Assembly (NCBI GenBank): GCA_964591605.1 | Contig: CAZQEN010000359.1 | Span: forward strand, 1 to 7,681 | Length of the DNA: 7,681 nucleotides | Source: CAYLLT01 sp964591605 | GTDB lineage: Bacteria > Planctomycetota > Phycisphaerae > UBA1845 > PWPN01 | Reading direction: 5' to 3' | In this document: positions 1 to 7,681 of the stretch, one piece after another | Numbering within the stretch: the stretch's first letter is position 1 | Layout of the letters: every line of letters begins with the position of its first letter | Program-made: the position numbers and the translations under genes | The notes under the pieces: generated by a model | What the model saw: the letters and a program-made list of their open reading frames with translations, nothing else | Databases searched by the model: none | Told to the model about the DNA's origin: nothing

Positions 1-1593
<1,593 letters not shown>

Positions 1594-1647
1594 TCTGCAT
1601 GGAGATCGGCTCTCACTGCGGGTGATGATCGACCGTCAGGAAGAATC

Positions 1648-1674
1648 GACCCCGGCCGGCTCCGGGGTCTTTTT
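1648..1674 (+). terminator. Rho-independent terminator after clpC
   Basis: A perfect 8-bp stem, GACCCCGG (1648-1655) with CCGGGGTC (1662-1669), closes a 6-base loop and runs straight into five T (1670-1674). It lies 54 bases after the clpC stop. On the opposite strand the stem is followed by GATTCTTCC, with no clean T run. It is therefore mainly a plus-strand terminator, although it could also weakly stop readthrough from the minus-strand gene that ends at 1766. Confidence 0.9.
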
Positions 1675-1765
1675 CTGCGCGCAGGACTCCACGTCCCCGC
1701 GCTCCTGCCCTGCGGAGGACACGCGATGAATCTACCGTGATTGCGATCTCTGTTGTCGAAATGCC

Positions 1766-2137
1766 CTACATGGGAGGCTGGGCGTCGGGATCCTCAGCCG
1801 ATTCGGAGGGGGTCGGCTCGGATTCCGTCGGCAGATCCGGCTCAACCGGCAGCTCGACGACATCCTCCGCGACGCTCACGACCGGCTCGGCCGGGGGAGG
1901 TGGAGGCGGAGCCTCCGGCACGGGTGCCGGCGCCTGCTGGACCGGCTTCGCCGACTTGGCGGCTTTAGCGGCCCTGGTGGCCTTCCGCTTCACCACCTTC
2001 TTGACCGGTTTCCTGACGGCCGCTTTCTTCTTGGGACGGGGCCGGACGCGCGCGGTCTTCTTACCGGCCTTGGTCTTCTTGACCGCTTTTGTGACAATGC
2101 GCTTCCTGGATTTGGCCCGCTTCTTGGCCTTGGCCAT
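1766..2137 (-). CDS. Small lysine/alanine-rich histone-H1-like protein with acidic proline-rich tail
   Basis: A 123-residue protein. Residues 1-64 hold 31 Lys/Arg and no Asp/Glu, in KK/KR clusters separated by Ala, Val and Thr, much like the C-terminal tail of histone H1 and bacterial H1-like proteins. Residues 65-123 hold no Lys/Arg and 13 Asp/Glu, with six consecutive prolines at 77-82 and many other prolines. No globular fold, signal peptide or membrane segment is visible, so it is probably largely disordered. The start at ATG 2137 is chosen because GAGGA stands seven bases upstream; the frame stays open upstream to 2278, but the extra residues look unlike the rest and would skip this site. 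The likely role is nucleic-acid binding or nucleoid compaction by the basic half; this is inferred from composition only. It lies 156 bases after the minus-strand zinc-ribbon gene and could be its own unit or the end of that transcript. Confidence 0.8.
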   Translation of the reverse strand: MAKAKKRAKSRKRIVTKAVKKTKAGKKTARVRPRPKKKAAVRKPVKKVVKRKATRAAKAAKSAKPVQQAPAPVPEAPPPPPPAEPVVSVAEDVVELPVEPDLPTESEPTPSESAEDPDAQPPM

Positions 2138-2293
2138 GATGGGTTCCTCATGACGGAAGAGAGTCGGACCGGAGGCGTACGGTCCTGCTTTAAGTGATAT
2201 CGGCAAAGCGAGACGGAGAGTTGAATCGCCTCGGCCTCGATGCCCGCTCAGCCGGACGCGCCAAACGACGTGGATCATACCCGCACTGGCCCC
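2138..2293. other. Intergenic spacer between two minus-strand genes
   Basis: The spacer is 156 bases long. A 6-bp inverted repeat (GGACCG 2166-2171, CGGTCC 2180-2185) with an 8-base loop lies in the presumed 5' leader of the basic protein gene. It has no T run, so it does not look like a terminator for the zinc-ribbon gene. No convincing -35/-10 pair was found for the minus strand. Confidence 0.4.
2145..2149 (-). promoter_or_regulatory. Ribosome binding site deciding the start at 2137
   Basis: The minus strand reads TGAGGAACCCATCATG. GAGGA is a good Shine-Dalgarno match, seven bases before the ATG at 2137, and it supports the 123-residue protein over the 170-residue extended frame starting at 2278. 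Confidence 0.75.
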
Positions 2294-3571
2294 TCATCGC
2301 CTACTACGAATGAGTCGGATCTGCAGGGCCAGCGCCCCGTCAGCGGGGGGCGTCTCGACCGGCAGATAGCCCGGCAATGGGCCCTGCAATGCCCGCTTCA
2401 TGGATGCCTGGATCAAGCCCTCCCAGCCGACCCCGGTGGGAGACTCGAGCGTCACCGTCCCGCGCATGAGGTCGCGCACCGCCTGGGCGCTGACCGCCGA
2501 GCCGGTGGCTGCGCAGTAGTGCTCGACGGGGATCACGAACCGGCGCGGTTCCTGCACGACCGACGCGAACTCGCCCGAGCCCAGCCGCAGGTAGAACATC
2601 CGCCCCACCTGCTCCACCGATGTCTCGAACGACCCGGGCGTCCCGGAAACCTCTAATTGAAACCCACCCACCGCTTCGGGCCACTGCCGGCACAACTCGT
2701 TGTATGCCTGCGTCTTCTCGGCAGTGGTGGCCACGACGGACAGTTTCTCGAGGCTCTCCTTCGACGCGGGAAGGCTGGCCAGCAGGCACATCGCCTCGGC
2801 CGCGGACCGGCGAACTGCATCGTCCGACGTGTTGCTCATCTCGACCAGCCTGCGGGCGCCGATGGCCCCGAGGACGTTCAGGACAGTCTGCGTGTCGTTC
2901 GCCTGCCGCGCCCAGTCCACGATGGGCGTCACCGAGCGGATCGTGCCGCAGCCGATCAGCAGGGCCGTCGCCCGCCGGACGGCCACATCTCCCGCCGAGA
3001 GCCGGCGCACAAACCGGGGCAGATTCTTGTCGTTGACGCGCCCGCCGAACGTCGAGGCAAACGTGAATTCGTCGCGACCCTCGCGCAGATACCTGGCCGC
3101 GTCGCGCAGGATCGACTCATCCGCGAGCTGCTCGGCCGTCTGCGTCGCCGATCGGGCGATCATCAGAATCGCCAGATACGCCCCGGCAGCGATGCCCCCG
3201 ATGATCGCAAAGACCAGGATGGCTCGCAGCGGCAGATAGTTGCCCAGGCTCCGCTCGCGTACCGGAGCCACCGGGGCCCGCTTGTGAACCACACCCGTAA
3301 TCTGATTGGCGCCGCACTCGGGGCATCGCACCTCCCCCGACCGCAGCGGCGCATCGCAGATAATGCAGTGCTTGCGCTCCGGCTGCTCTTCGGGGACTTC
3401 GACGCCGATCCAGGAGTCCTCGCCCAGGTCGATCGACTTCCACTCGAACGGGGGCCGCGATTCGCCGATTTTGAACGTGCGGTGACACTTGGTGCAAACA
3501 GCCGTCCGGCCGATGGCCTCCGTGATGGTGCGATACCGCCGCTTGCAGGCTGGACATTGGACGCGAATCAC
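2294..3571 (-). CDS. Membrane protein with two zinc ribbons (MJ0042-type N-terminus) and HEAT-like repeats
   Basis: A 425-residue protein of unknown function. Residues 3-33 form an MJ0042/zinc-ribbon-like finger with Cys6, Cys9, Cys26 and Cys29. A second ribbon has Cys69, Cys72, Cys83 and Cys86. A single hydrophobic helix spans about 113-138 and ends before an Arg. About 160-290 is helical with HEAT-like features (alternating Ala/Leu/Arg, DVAVRRATALL and DDAVRRSAAEAM), followed by a mixed region to the C-terminus with no recognised domain. A membrane-anchored scaffold with the zinc ribbons on one side and the helical repeats on the other is the simplest reading; the partner is unknown. The start is taken as GTG 3571 because the MJ0042 finger normally begins right at the N-terminus. 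An upstream in-frame GTG at 3646 would add 25 residues coded by a tandem DNA repeat. Neither start has a clear ribosome binding site, so the start is uncertain. The architecture is common in planctomycetes as I know them. Confidence 0.8.
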   Translation of the reverse strand: MIRVQCPACKRRYRTITEAIGRTAVCTKCHRTFKIGESRPPFEWKSIDLGEDSWIGVEVPEEQPERKHCIICDAPLRSGEVRCPECGANQITGVVHKRAPVAPVRERSLGNYLPLRAILVFAIIGGIAAGAYLAILMIARSATQTAEQLADESILRDAARYLREGRDEFTFASTFGGRVNDKNLPRFVRRLSAGDVAVRRATALLIGCGTIRSVTPIVDWARQANDTQTVLNVLGAIGARRLVEMSNTSDDAVRRSAAEAMCLLASLPASKESLEKLSVVATTAEKTQAYNELCRQWPEAVGGFQLEVSGTPGSFETSVEQVGRMFYLRLGSGEFASVVQEPRRFVIPVEHYCAATGSAVSAQAVRDLMRGTVTLESPTGVGWEGLIQASMKRALQGPLPGYLPVETPPADGALALQIRLIRSRR

Positions 3572-3579
3572 GGGGGTAG

Positions 3580-3621
3580 TTTCGAGTGTCAAGTTTCGAG
3601 TTTCAAGTTTCGAGTGACAAC
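3580..3621. repeat. Three tandem copies of a 14-bp repeat (TTTCGAGTTTCAAG-like)
   Basis: The copies are 3580-3593 TTTCGAGTGTCAAG, 3594-3607 TTTCGAGTTTCAAG and 3608-3621 TTTCGAGTGACAAC. Each matches the unit at 11 or more of 14 positions. The block is AT-rich compared with its surroundings and begins nine bases upstream of the preferred GTG of the zinc-ribbon gene. Read as protein on either strand it gives strings such as KLETRNLTLET or FEFQVSS, which I know as spurious tails of hypothetical proteins in planctomycete-like genomes. It is best seen as an intergenic minisatellite of unknown function. Confidence 0.85.
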
Positions 3622-3873
3622 CCGGCACCGCCGCACCTGTTGACACTGACGTCGTTTGGTCGGTCTCTGGGGCGAGGACGCGTCGGTCCCGCCTGTTTGC
3701 CGCGGCGACTCTCGCCTTCGGCGGACCGGACGGTACCTCGGCTGGGTGAGGCCCTGTCCTCTCAGGGGTCCGGCGCGGCCAGTCGGATCTGCAGGACGGC
3801 GGCCCCAGTCAGGGTCACACCCCACGGGCAAAGCCGGAAACCGGGAGCCGTCTGAAGACCGGCGGGGCAAATG

Positions 3874-3882
3874 TCCGATAAT
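3874..3882 (+). promoter_or_regulatory. Candidate fliM promoter -10 element (sigma-28-like, possibly sigma-70)
   Basis: TCCGATAA (3874-3881) matches the flagellar sigma-28 -10 octamer GCCGATAA at 7 of 8 positions. The overlapping GATAAT (3877-3882) matches the sigma-70 -10 hexamer at 5 of 6. No good -35 is seen: the best sigma-28 half-match, TGAAGACC at 3853-3860, has 4 of 8 and a 13-base spacer, wider than the usual 11. The element lies about 44 bases before the fliM ATG, which suits a short leader. The tie to a flagellar gene makes it plausible; which sigma factor acts is unresolved. Confidence 0.4.
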
Positions 3883-3906
3883 GGCGCAGGCTCTCTGTGC
3901 GCACAC

Positions 3907-3915
3907 AGGAGGAGG
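3907..3915 (+). promoter_or_regulatory. fliM ribosome binding site
   Basis: AGGAGGAGG ends ten bases before ATG 3926. This strong Shine-Dalgarno fixes the start at 3926, although the frame is open upstream to 3656. The following N-terminus also fits the FliM family. Confidence 0.8.
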
Positions 3916-3925
3916 CGCGTTCGGG

Positions 3926-4927
3926 ATGGCAGAGGTTCTGGATCAGTCCGAGGTCGATGCCCTGCTGGCGGCGGTGGACGTGCCCGCCGGACCGGCAGTC
4001 GAGGCCACGCCCGACGCAGCGCCGGCCAGACACCCGGAGGTCCGCCCCTATGACTTCAAACGCCCGGAGCGCGTCAGCAAGGACCAGATCCGCGCCCTGG
4101 AGGCCATCCACGAGGGCTTCGCCCGGAACTTTGGCGCCGCGCTGTCGGGCTTTCTGCGCACGATCATCGAGGTGCGTGTCGCCACCATCGAGCAACTGAC
4201 CTACAGCGAGTTCATTCACTCCCTTCCCAACCCGACGTGCTTCAATCTGGTCACCGCTTCGCCGCTCGAGGGTCAACTGTGCCTCGAGGTCAGCCCGCTC
4301 ATCGTGTATCCCATCATTGACCGCCTGCTGGGCGGCTCGAACGCCGAGCTGTTCATCCCGCAGCGGCCGCTGACCACCATCGAATGGCGACTGGTCAAGC
4401 GGATCACCGACCGGGCGCTGGCCAACCTGACCGAGGTGTGGGCCAACCTCGTCCAGGTGCGATTCGAGCTGGCCGAGACCGAGTCGAACCCTCATCTGGT
4501 CCAGATCGTTGCCCCCAACGAGGTCGTCGTGGTCATCGGGCTCGAGCTCAAGATGGGCTCGCGCGCCGGGACGATGACCCTCTGCTTTCCGTTCAACCTG
4601 ATCGAGCCGGTGATGGGCAAGCTGGCCACGCAGAGCTGGCTCGCCTATCAGCGCAAGGCGAGCTCTCAGCAGCAGCGCGACCGCATCACCACGCATCTGC
4701 GCACCGCCGAGGTGAACCTGCGGGCGTTCCTCGCCGAAACGACCATCACCGTCAATGATCTGCTGAACCTCCAGCCCGGCGACATCATTCCCACCGCCAA
4801 ACCGGCCTCGGCGGAGCTGATCGTCCAGGTCGAGGATCGCAGCAAGTTCGCCGGACGGCTGTACCGGTATAAAGGCATCCGGGCCATCCGGATCACCCGC
4901 CACGTGGGTCCGGATGAACCGCTGTAG
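3926..4927 (+). CDS. fliM: Flagellar motor switch protein FliM
   Basis: A complete 333-residue protein, close to the usual FliM length of about 330. FliM sits in the cytoplasmic C-ring, binds phosphorylated CheY and couples FliG to FliN to set rotation direction. The N-terminal peptide LDQSEVDALL (residues 5-14) matches the conserved CheY-P-binding motif (LSQxEIDALL type). A Pro/Ala linker (about 19-39) leads to VRPYDFKRPERVSKDQ (39-54), typical of the start of the middle domain. The CheC-like middle domain runs to about 240 and includes LLGGSN (134-139), the family's GG motif. The C-terminal SpoA/FliN-like domain (about 255-325) contains LLNLQPGDIIP (279-289). All key regions are present, so it looks functional. 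No fliN, fliL or other flagellar gene adjoins it; both neighbours lie on the opposite strand, so it is probably monocistronic. The start is set by the ribosome binding site at 3907-3915, with a candidate promoter at 3874-3882. Confidence 0.96.
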   Translation: MAEVLDQSEVDALLAAVDVPAGPAVEATPDAAPARHPEVRPYDFKRPERVSKDQIRALEAIHEGFARNFGAALSGFLRTIIEVRVATIEQLTYSEFIHSLPNPTCFNLVTASPLEGQLCLEVSPLIVYPIIDRLLGGSNAELFIPQRPLTTIEWRLVKRITDRALANLTEVWANLVQVRFELAETESNPHLVQIVAPNEVVVVIGLELKMGSRAGTMTLCFPFNLIEPVMGKLATQSWLAYQRKASSQQQRDRITTHLRTAEVNLRAFLAETTITVNDLLNLQPGDIIPTAKPASAELIVQVEDRSKFAGRLYRYKGIRAIRITRHVGPDEPL

Positions 4928-4973
4928 AAAGCCCGAACCAGAGTCGAGAGCTGAAACAGAATCGGCGCAAGGC

Positions 4974-4990
4974 CACCCGCCGCGAGGGTG
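4974..4990. terminator. Weak hairpin between convergent fliM and glycosidase-like gene
   Basis: CACCC (4974-4978) pairs with GGGTG (4986-4990) around a 7-base loop. On the plus strand it is followed by TGCTCTTTC, a poor T tract; on the minus strand the tail is GCCTTGC. It is the only inverted repeat I noticed in the 91-base convergent spacer, so it may act as a weak terminator. Confidence 0.25.
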
Positions 4991-5018
4991 TGCTCTTTCT
5001 GAAGTTCACCGCAACATG

Positions 5019-7681
5019 TCAATACTTGAAGCGGACGGTAATCTCGCCTGATTTGACCGGCAGCGTGAGTACACCCTTTTCGGCGTCGTAGCCCGCCGCG
5101 GGCGCGTCGTTGATCGTTACAGATGCGACCTTTCCCGCGCGGCGGTTGTGCAGGCGAAGTTGCGCCGGCGGGTTTCGCGTCGGCGGCGAGATCTTCACGG
5201 CCAGTTCACCGTCTGCGGACTCCAGGTCCAAACTGAGCGGACCGAACCAGGTCGCGGCGTTCTTCACGCGGATGTTCCTGCCCGGTTCGAGCCATGCGGC
5301 CGGCACACCCGCCAGCAGATCGAGGTCCGCGCCGCTCTCCATGATCAGGAGGTGGCGAAACCAGACGATGAAGGCGGATTCGTCGGGCGTCTTGAAGAAC
5401 GGCCCGCGTCCCAGGCCGTAGGCCTCAATGGGGTGCTCGGTGAACGTCCGCACGTCCTCATACACGTTCGCGGCCAGGCTGTTCCAGAACGCGCGGACGG
5501 CGTACCTGCCCTGACCGCGGTGCAGATACACGAGCGGATTGGGCAGCAGATTCGATTGAAGCGTGATACCGCCCCAACTGAACCACAGACTCGGGTCGTT
5601 CAGCTCCCGGCCCCACTCGGGACTCAGAAAGACGTTGTTCTCCGCATCGCGCAAGATCCACTCGGCCTGCGGCGAATCGTACGCGTACACACCGCAGTCG
5701 ATCAGGTGGACCGGCCCGTAGAGCACATCGCGAATCCAGCCCAGGTCGCGTCCGCGCAGGCGGCTGCGCGTCGGCTGGAACGGCCAGTACGTCCCGTCCG
5801 AGTGCCGCATGACTGGCGCCCGCACCATCGCTTCCGTGCACGATCGCCGCAGCCGAATCCCGAATTCCTCGGCATCCCTGAGAATCCGCCGCGCTTCGGG
5901 GTGGTTGATCTCGCCCAGCACCTCCGCCGTCACCTGCATCCCGCGATATGCGTACGCATTCACCGCAAACCACCACAACCACTCGGGCGGATCCTCCAGG
6001 TGCCCCGGCGGGAGCAGGCCCTGGCCCCAGTAGGTGTCCTCGATACCCAGCGTGTTGCCCTCCGGCTCGGGTTTCGTGCGCTGCCGCGTCACGAAGTCGC
6101 ACGCCCGGACCATGGCGGCGGACACCCCGGACAGCCAGTCGCGGTCGCGCGTGAGTTTGTAGTGCTCGCCGAGCATCCAGAGGGCAAAACCGTGGTCCAG
6201 GTTGTAGCGGAAACTCTGATAGTTGCCGTTTTTGCTCGGGAGGCCGTGCAGCACGCCGTCCTTGTCGGTGAATCGCCCGTGCATCCCCTGGCTCGACTGG
6301 CCGGCAACAATAGCATCCAGATACTTCTGAGCTTCCGCGTGAAGACCCCGGATCTCCAGTGCCCGGATCTGATGGCACGACTCGTTGAGGCAGACGTTGT
6401 AGCCGTACGTGGCCGCGGGGAGGACCAGCGTGCCGTTGTAGGGATCGCGATCCGAGGTGATCAGGATGTGCGTGAGATTCGCCCGGTAGAAATCGTTGAG
6501 CAGCGGCTCAGGCACCTCAATCTGTGCCTGCGAGGCGATGATCTTGCGCCAGCGATCCGCTTCCGCATCGCGGACCGCCTCAAACCGTGACGCCAGCTCG
6601 ATCAGTCGGTTCCGCTCCGCCTGTGTTTCCAGAGGAACGAACGGGACGAGCAGATCGAGCACGCTGCCCGCCCCCGGATCGAGCCGCACGTCGCAGGCCA
6701 CGGCATTCTCATTCTCGATCGAGGGCTGCACGGCGGGCCCGGCTCCGGCACCGGCAAGAATCGAGAAGCGATACCGACGCGCCTCGTACTTCGTCAACTG
6801 GTCGTCTTTCCGGACCCCGAGTGCGAAAACCCCGTTGCCGTCGAGCTCGAGGCGTTCGCTGGTCTCCACGTGGAACCGCAGGCGGGCCTCGGCGGGCTGC
6901 TGACCCGCATTCTGTGCGACGATTCGCGACAGCAGCACGACGGTTTCGTCGCCCCGCGGCTCCTGCGGTTCGCCGTCGAGATATGTGGCCACGCAGGTCT
7001 GCTCATACCGGACGCCGCCGGTTTTCCAGGTGTTGATGACGATGGGCAGGTAGCCGTCGAGCAGCCGCTGCTTCACCGCGCCCTCGGCCGCCTGATCGAA
7101 GTCCCGGCCGGTGCGCAGCTTGATGTACCACTTGCGGCCGGGCCACTGCAGCCGTTCGCTGTCGGCCGCAGGGACCTTGAGTGCACTGCGATCCAGGAGA
7201 ATGCTGCCGTCATAACTGACGCCGATCTCCTGGCGGCTGTGCGGCGGACCCAGCGGCAGATACAACGGCTCACCGGTCTGCCGGGTCTTCTGCAGGACCG
7301 GGATCTCGCGCCGGGCCCGCTCCCAGGTCTGCTCGGGCTCCGTCTGGATGCGGTCATAATAGGTGGGCTGGGTCGCCGGAGGTGGCGCAGGCGCTGACTC
7401 GTGGCGACGGATCGTCATCCCCAGCGGGGCGATCCGGATCTGGCCCTGCTCGACGACTTCGGCCGGTACAAACGACACGCCCTGCTCCACCCGAATCGGA
7501 TCCCGGAGCGTGACGATGGTCCGCGTCGACGTTTGTGTGTCACCGCCCGCAAAGAGCACCCGCAGCGACGTGCTGGCTGCATCAAGCTGCGTCGTCTGCG
7601 TGGTCGTGGTCTTGCCGTCCTCTTCCTCTTCGACGACCCGGCCGTTGAGCACCGTCACGTCCAGCGGCGGACGCAGCGGCG
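5019..7681 (-). CDS. Six-hairpin glycosidase-like protein, family unassigned (N-terminus outside window)
   Basis: At least 886 residues; the frame stays open to the window edge, so a GTG at 7658 is probably internal and any signal peptide would be out of view. The visible N-terminal part has an acidic/Thr-rich stretch (EEEEDGKTTTTQTTQ), then strand-rich sequence to about 6600 resembling the beta-sandwich found ahead of (alpha/alpha)6 barrels. The central region looks like such a barrel: YGYNVCLNESCHQIRAL (NESCHQ at 6369-6386), NYQSFRYNLDHGFALWML, GIEDTYWGQGLLPPG (IEDTYWGQ at 6021-6044), PPEWLWWFAVNAYAYRGM and EHPIEAYGLG. A beta-rich C-terminal part (about 5019-5330) ends in ITVRFKY. This layout is shared by several glycoside hydrolase families with six-hairpin folds, and I cannot choose one. 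Acidic residues in the named motifs are candidate catalytic groups; none can be assigned. A carbohydrate-active role is inferred from fold only. It converges on fliM with a 91-base spacer and no functional link is evident. Confidence 0.75.
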   Translation of the reverse strand, partial: PLRPPLDVTVLNGRVVEEEEDGKTTTTQTTQLDAASTSLRVLFAGGDTQTSTRTIVTLRDPIRVEQGVSFVPAEVVEQGQIRIAPLGMTIRRHESAPAPPPATQPTYYDRIQTEPEQTWERARREIPVLQKTRQTGEPLYLPLGPPHSRQEIGVSYDGSILLDRSALKVPAADSERLQWPGRKWYIKLRTGRDFDQAAEGAVKQRLLDGYLPIVINTWKTGGVRYEQTCVATYLDGEPQEPRGDETVVLLSRIVAQNAGQQPAEARLRFHVETSERLELDGNGVFALGVRKDDQLTKYEARRYRFSILAGAGAGPAVQPSIENENAVACDVRLDPGAGSVLDLLVPFVPLETQAERNRLIELASRFEAVRDAEADRWRKIIASQAQIEVPEPLLNDFYRANLTHILITSDRDPYNGTLVLPAATYGYNVCLNESCHQIRALEIRGLHAEAQKYLDAIVAGQSSQGMHGRFTDKDGVLHGLPSKNGNYQSFRYNLDHGFALWMLGEHYKLTRDRDWLSGVSAAMVRACDFVTRQRTKPEPEGNTLGIEDTYWGQGLLPPGHLEDPPEWLWWFAVNAYAYRGMQVTAEVLGEINHPEARRILRDAEEFGIRLRRSCTEAMVRAPVMRHSDGTYWPFQPTRSRLRGRDLGWIRDVLYGPVHLIDCGVYAYDSPQAEWILRDAENNVFLSPEWGRELNDPSLWFSWGGITLQSNLLPNPLVYLHRGQGRYAVRAFWNSLAANVYEDVRTFTEHPIEAYGLGRGPFFKTPDESAFIVWFRHLLIMESGADLDLLAGVPAAWLEPGRNIRVKNAATWFGPLSLDLESADGELAVKISPPTRNPPAQLRLHNRRAGKVASVTINDAPAAGYDAEKGVLTLPVKSGEITVRFKY

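Larger units (their letters stand above)
3572..3925. other. Divergent intergenic region between zinc-ribbon gene and fliM
   Basis: 354 bases with no convincing gene. From left to right it holds a three-copy 14-bp tandem repeat (3580-3621), a GC-rich stretch with small hairpins (CCCTG 3752-3756 with CAGGG 3763-3767; GCCGTC/GAC-C-GGC at 3847-3863 with a UGAA loop and one bulge), a promoter-like -10 element (3874-3882), a perfect 10-bp palindrome TGTGCGCACA (3896-3905) and the fliM ribosome binding site. Open frames through it look like non-coding GC-rich translation (Arg/Pro/Gly-rich, low complexity). Confidence 0.6.

Noticed and set aside
1681..1708. Inverted repeat GCAGGA / TCCTGC after the clpC terminator
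   Set aside because: Six base pairs around a 16-base loop with no T run; it is likely chance in GC-rich DNA.
2138..2278. N-terminal extension of the basic protein to a start at 2278
   Set aside because: The added 47 residues differ in composition, and a good ribosome binding site sits directly before the internal ATG at 2137.
3580..3621. Possible CRISPR array
   Set aside because: The 14-bp units abut with no spacers, and no cas gene is nearby; this is a simple tandem repeat.
2657..3643. Open frame of 328 codons on the plus strand antisense to the zinc-ribbon gene
   Set aside because: Its end runs through the tandem repeat (the FECQVSSFKFRV-type tail) and the rest is Arg/Pro-rich. The minus-strand protein has conserved cysteine pairs and a membrane helix instead.
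3640..3645. TTGACA as a -35 element on the plus strand
   Set aside because: The hexamer at a 17-base spacing is GTCTCT, which is not -10-like, and no plus-strand gene starts until 3926.
3823..3882. Resemblance to a cyclic-di-GMP (GEMM-I) riboswitch upstream of fliM (CACGGGCAAAGCC and GGGGCAAA)
   Set aside because: Only short GCAAA-like words match. I could not build the paired stems with the tetraloop and receptor of that class, and a -10-like element lies at the end of the stretch. A covariance-model search would settle it.
3815..4903. Open frame of 362 codons antisense to fliM
   Set aside because: It overlaps nearly all of a well-supported fliM, has low-complexity Asp/Gly/Arg composition, and lacks any family motif.
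5148..6590. Open frame of 480 codons on the plus strand opposite the glycosidase-like gene
   Set aside because: It is rich in Arg, Pro, Val and Gln with no recognisable motif, and its antisense partner has clear protein-like sequence. Long antisense frames are expected in GC-rich genes.

Overview
The window is GC-rich, dense bacterial DNA that looks like a metagenome-derived or draft assembly, since it holds one run of 10 N. The gene set suggests a planctomycete-type bacterium, perhaps of the Phycisphaerae. It includes a membrane protein that starts with an MJ0042-type zinc finger and continues into HEAT-like helices, a small lysine/alanine-rich histone-H1-like protein, a flagellar switch gene standing alone, and a large six-hairpin glycosidase-like protein. 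The lineage is an inference from gene content. No rRNA or other taxonomic marker is present.

Layout. (1) 1-1593, plus strand: the 3' two thirds of a ClpC-type AAA+ unfoldase, interrupted by the N run at 1299-1308 and followed by a clean intrinsic terminator at 1648-1674. (2) 1766-2137, minus strand: a small bipolar protein, basic then acidic, with a good ribosome binding site. (3) 2294-3571, minus strand: a protein with two zinc ribbons, one transmembrane helix and HEAT-like repeats. (4) 3572-3925: a 354-bp divergent intergenic region with three tandem copies of a 14-bp repeat next to the zinc-ribbon gene and a sigma-28/sigma-70-like -10 element next to fliM. (5) 3926-4927, plus strand: complete fliM. 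(6) 5019-7681, minus strand: a large (alpha/alpha)6-barrel glycosidase-like protein whose N-terminus lies outside the window.

The genes do not form one pathway. ClpC is protein quality control, FliM is the flagellar motor switch, the small basic protein probably binds nucleic acid, and the last gene probably acts on carbohydrate. Transcription units appear short: clpC ends in its own terminator, fliM is flanked by genes on the opposite strand, and only the two minus-strand genes at 1766-3571 could share a transcript. I found no CRISPR array, insertion sequence, prophage, tRNA or rRNA, and no convincing new multi-gene system. The items most worth a second look are the unassigned glycosidase-like protein, the tandem repeat that distorts start prediction, the bipolar histone-like protein, the candidate flagellar promoter and the mis-sized assembly gap.
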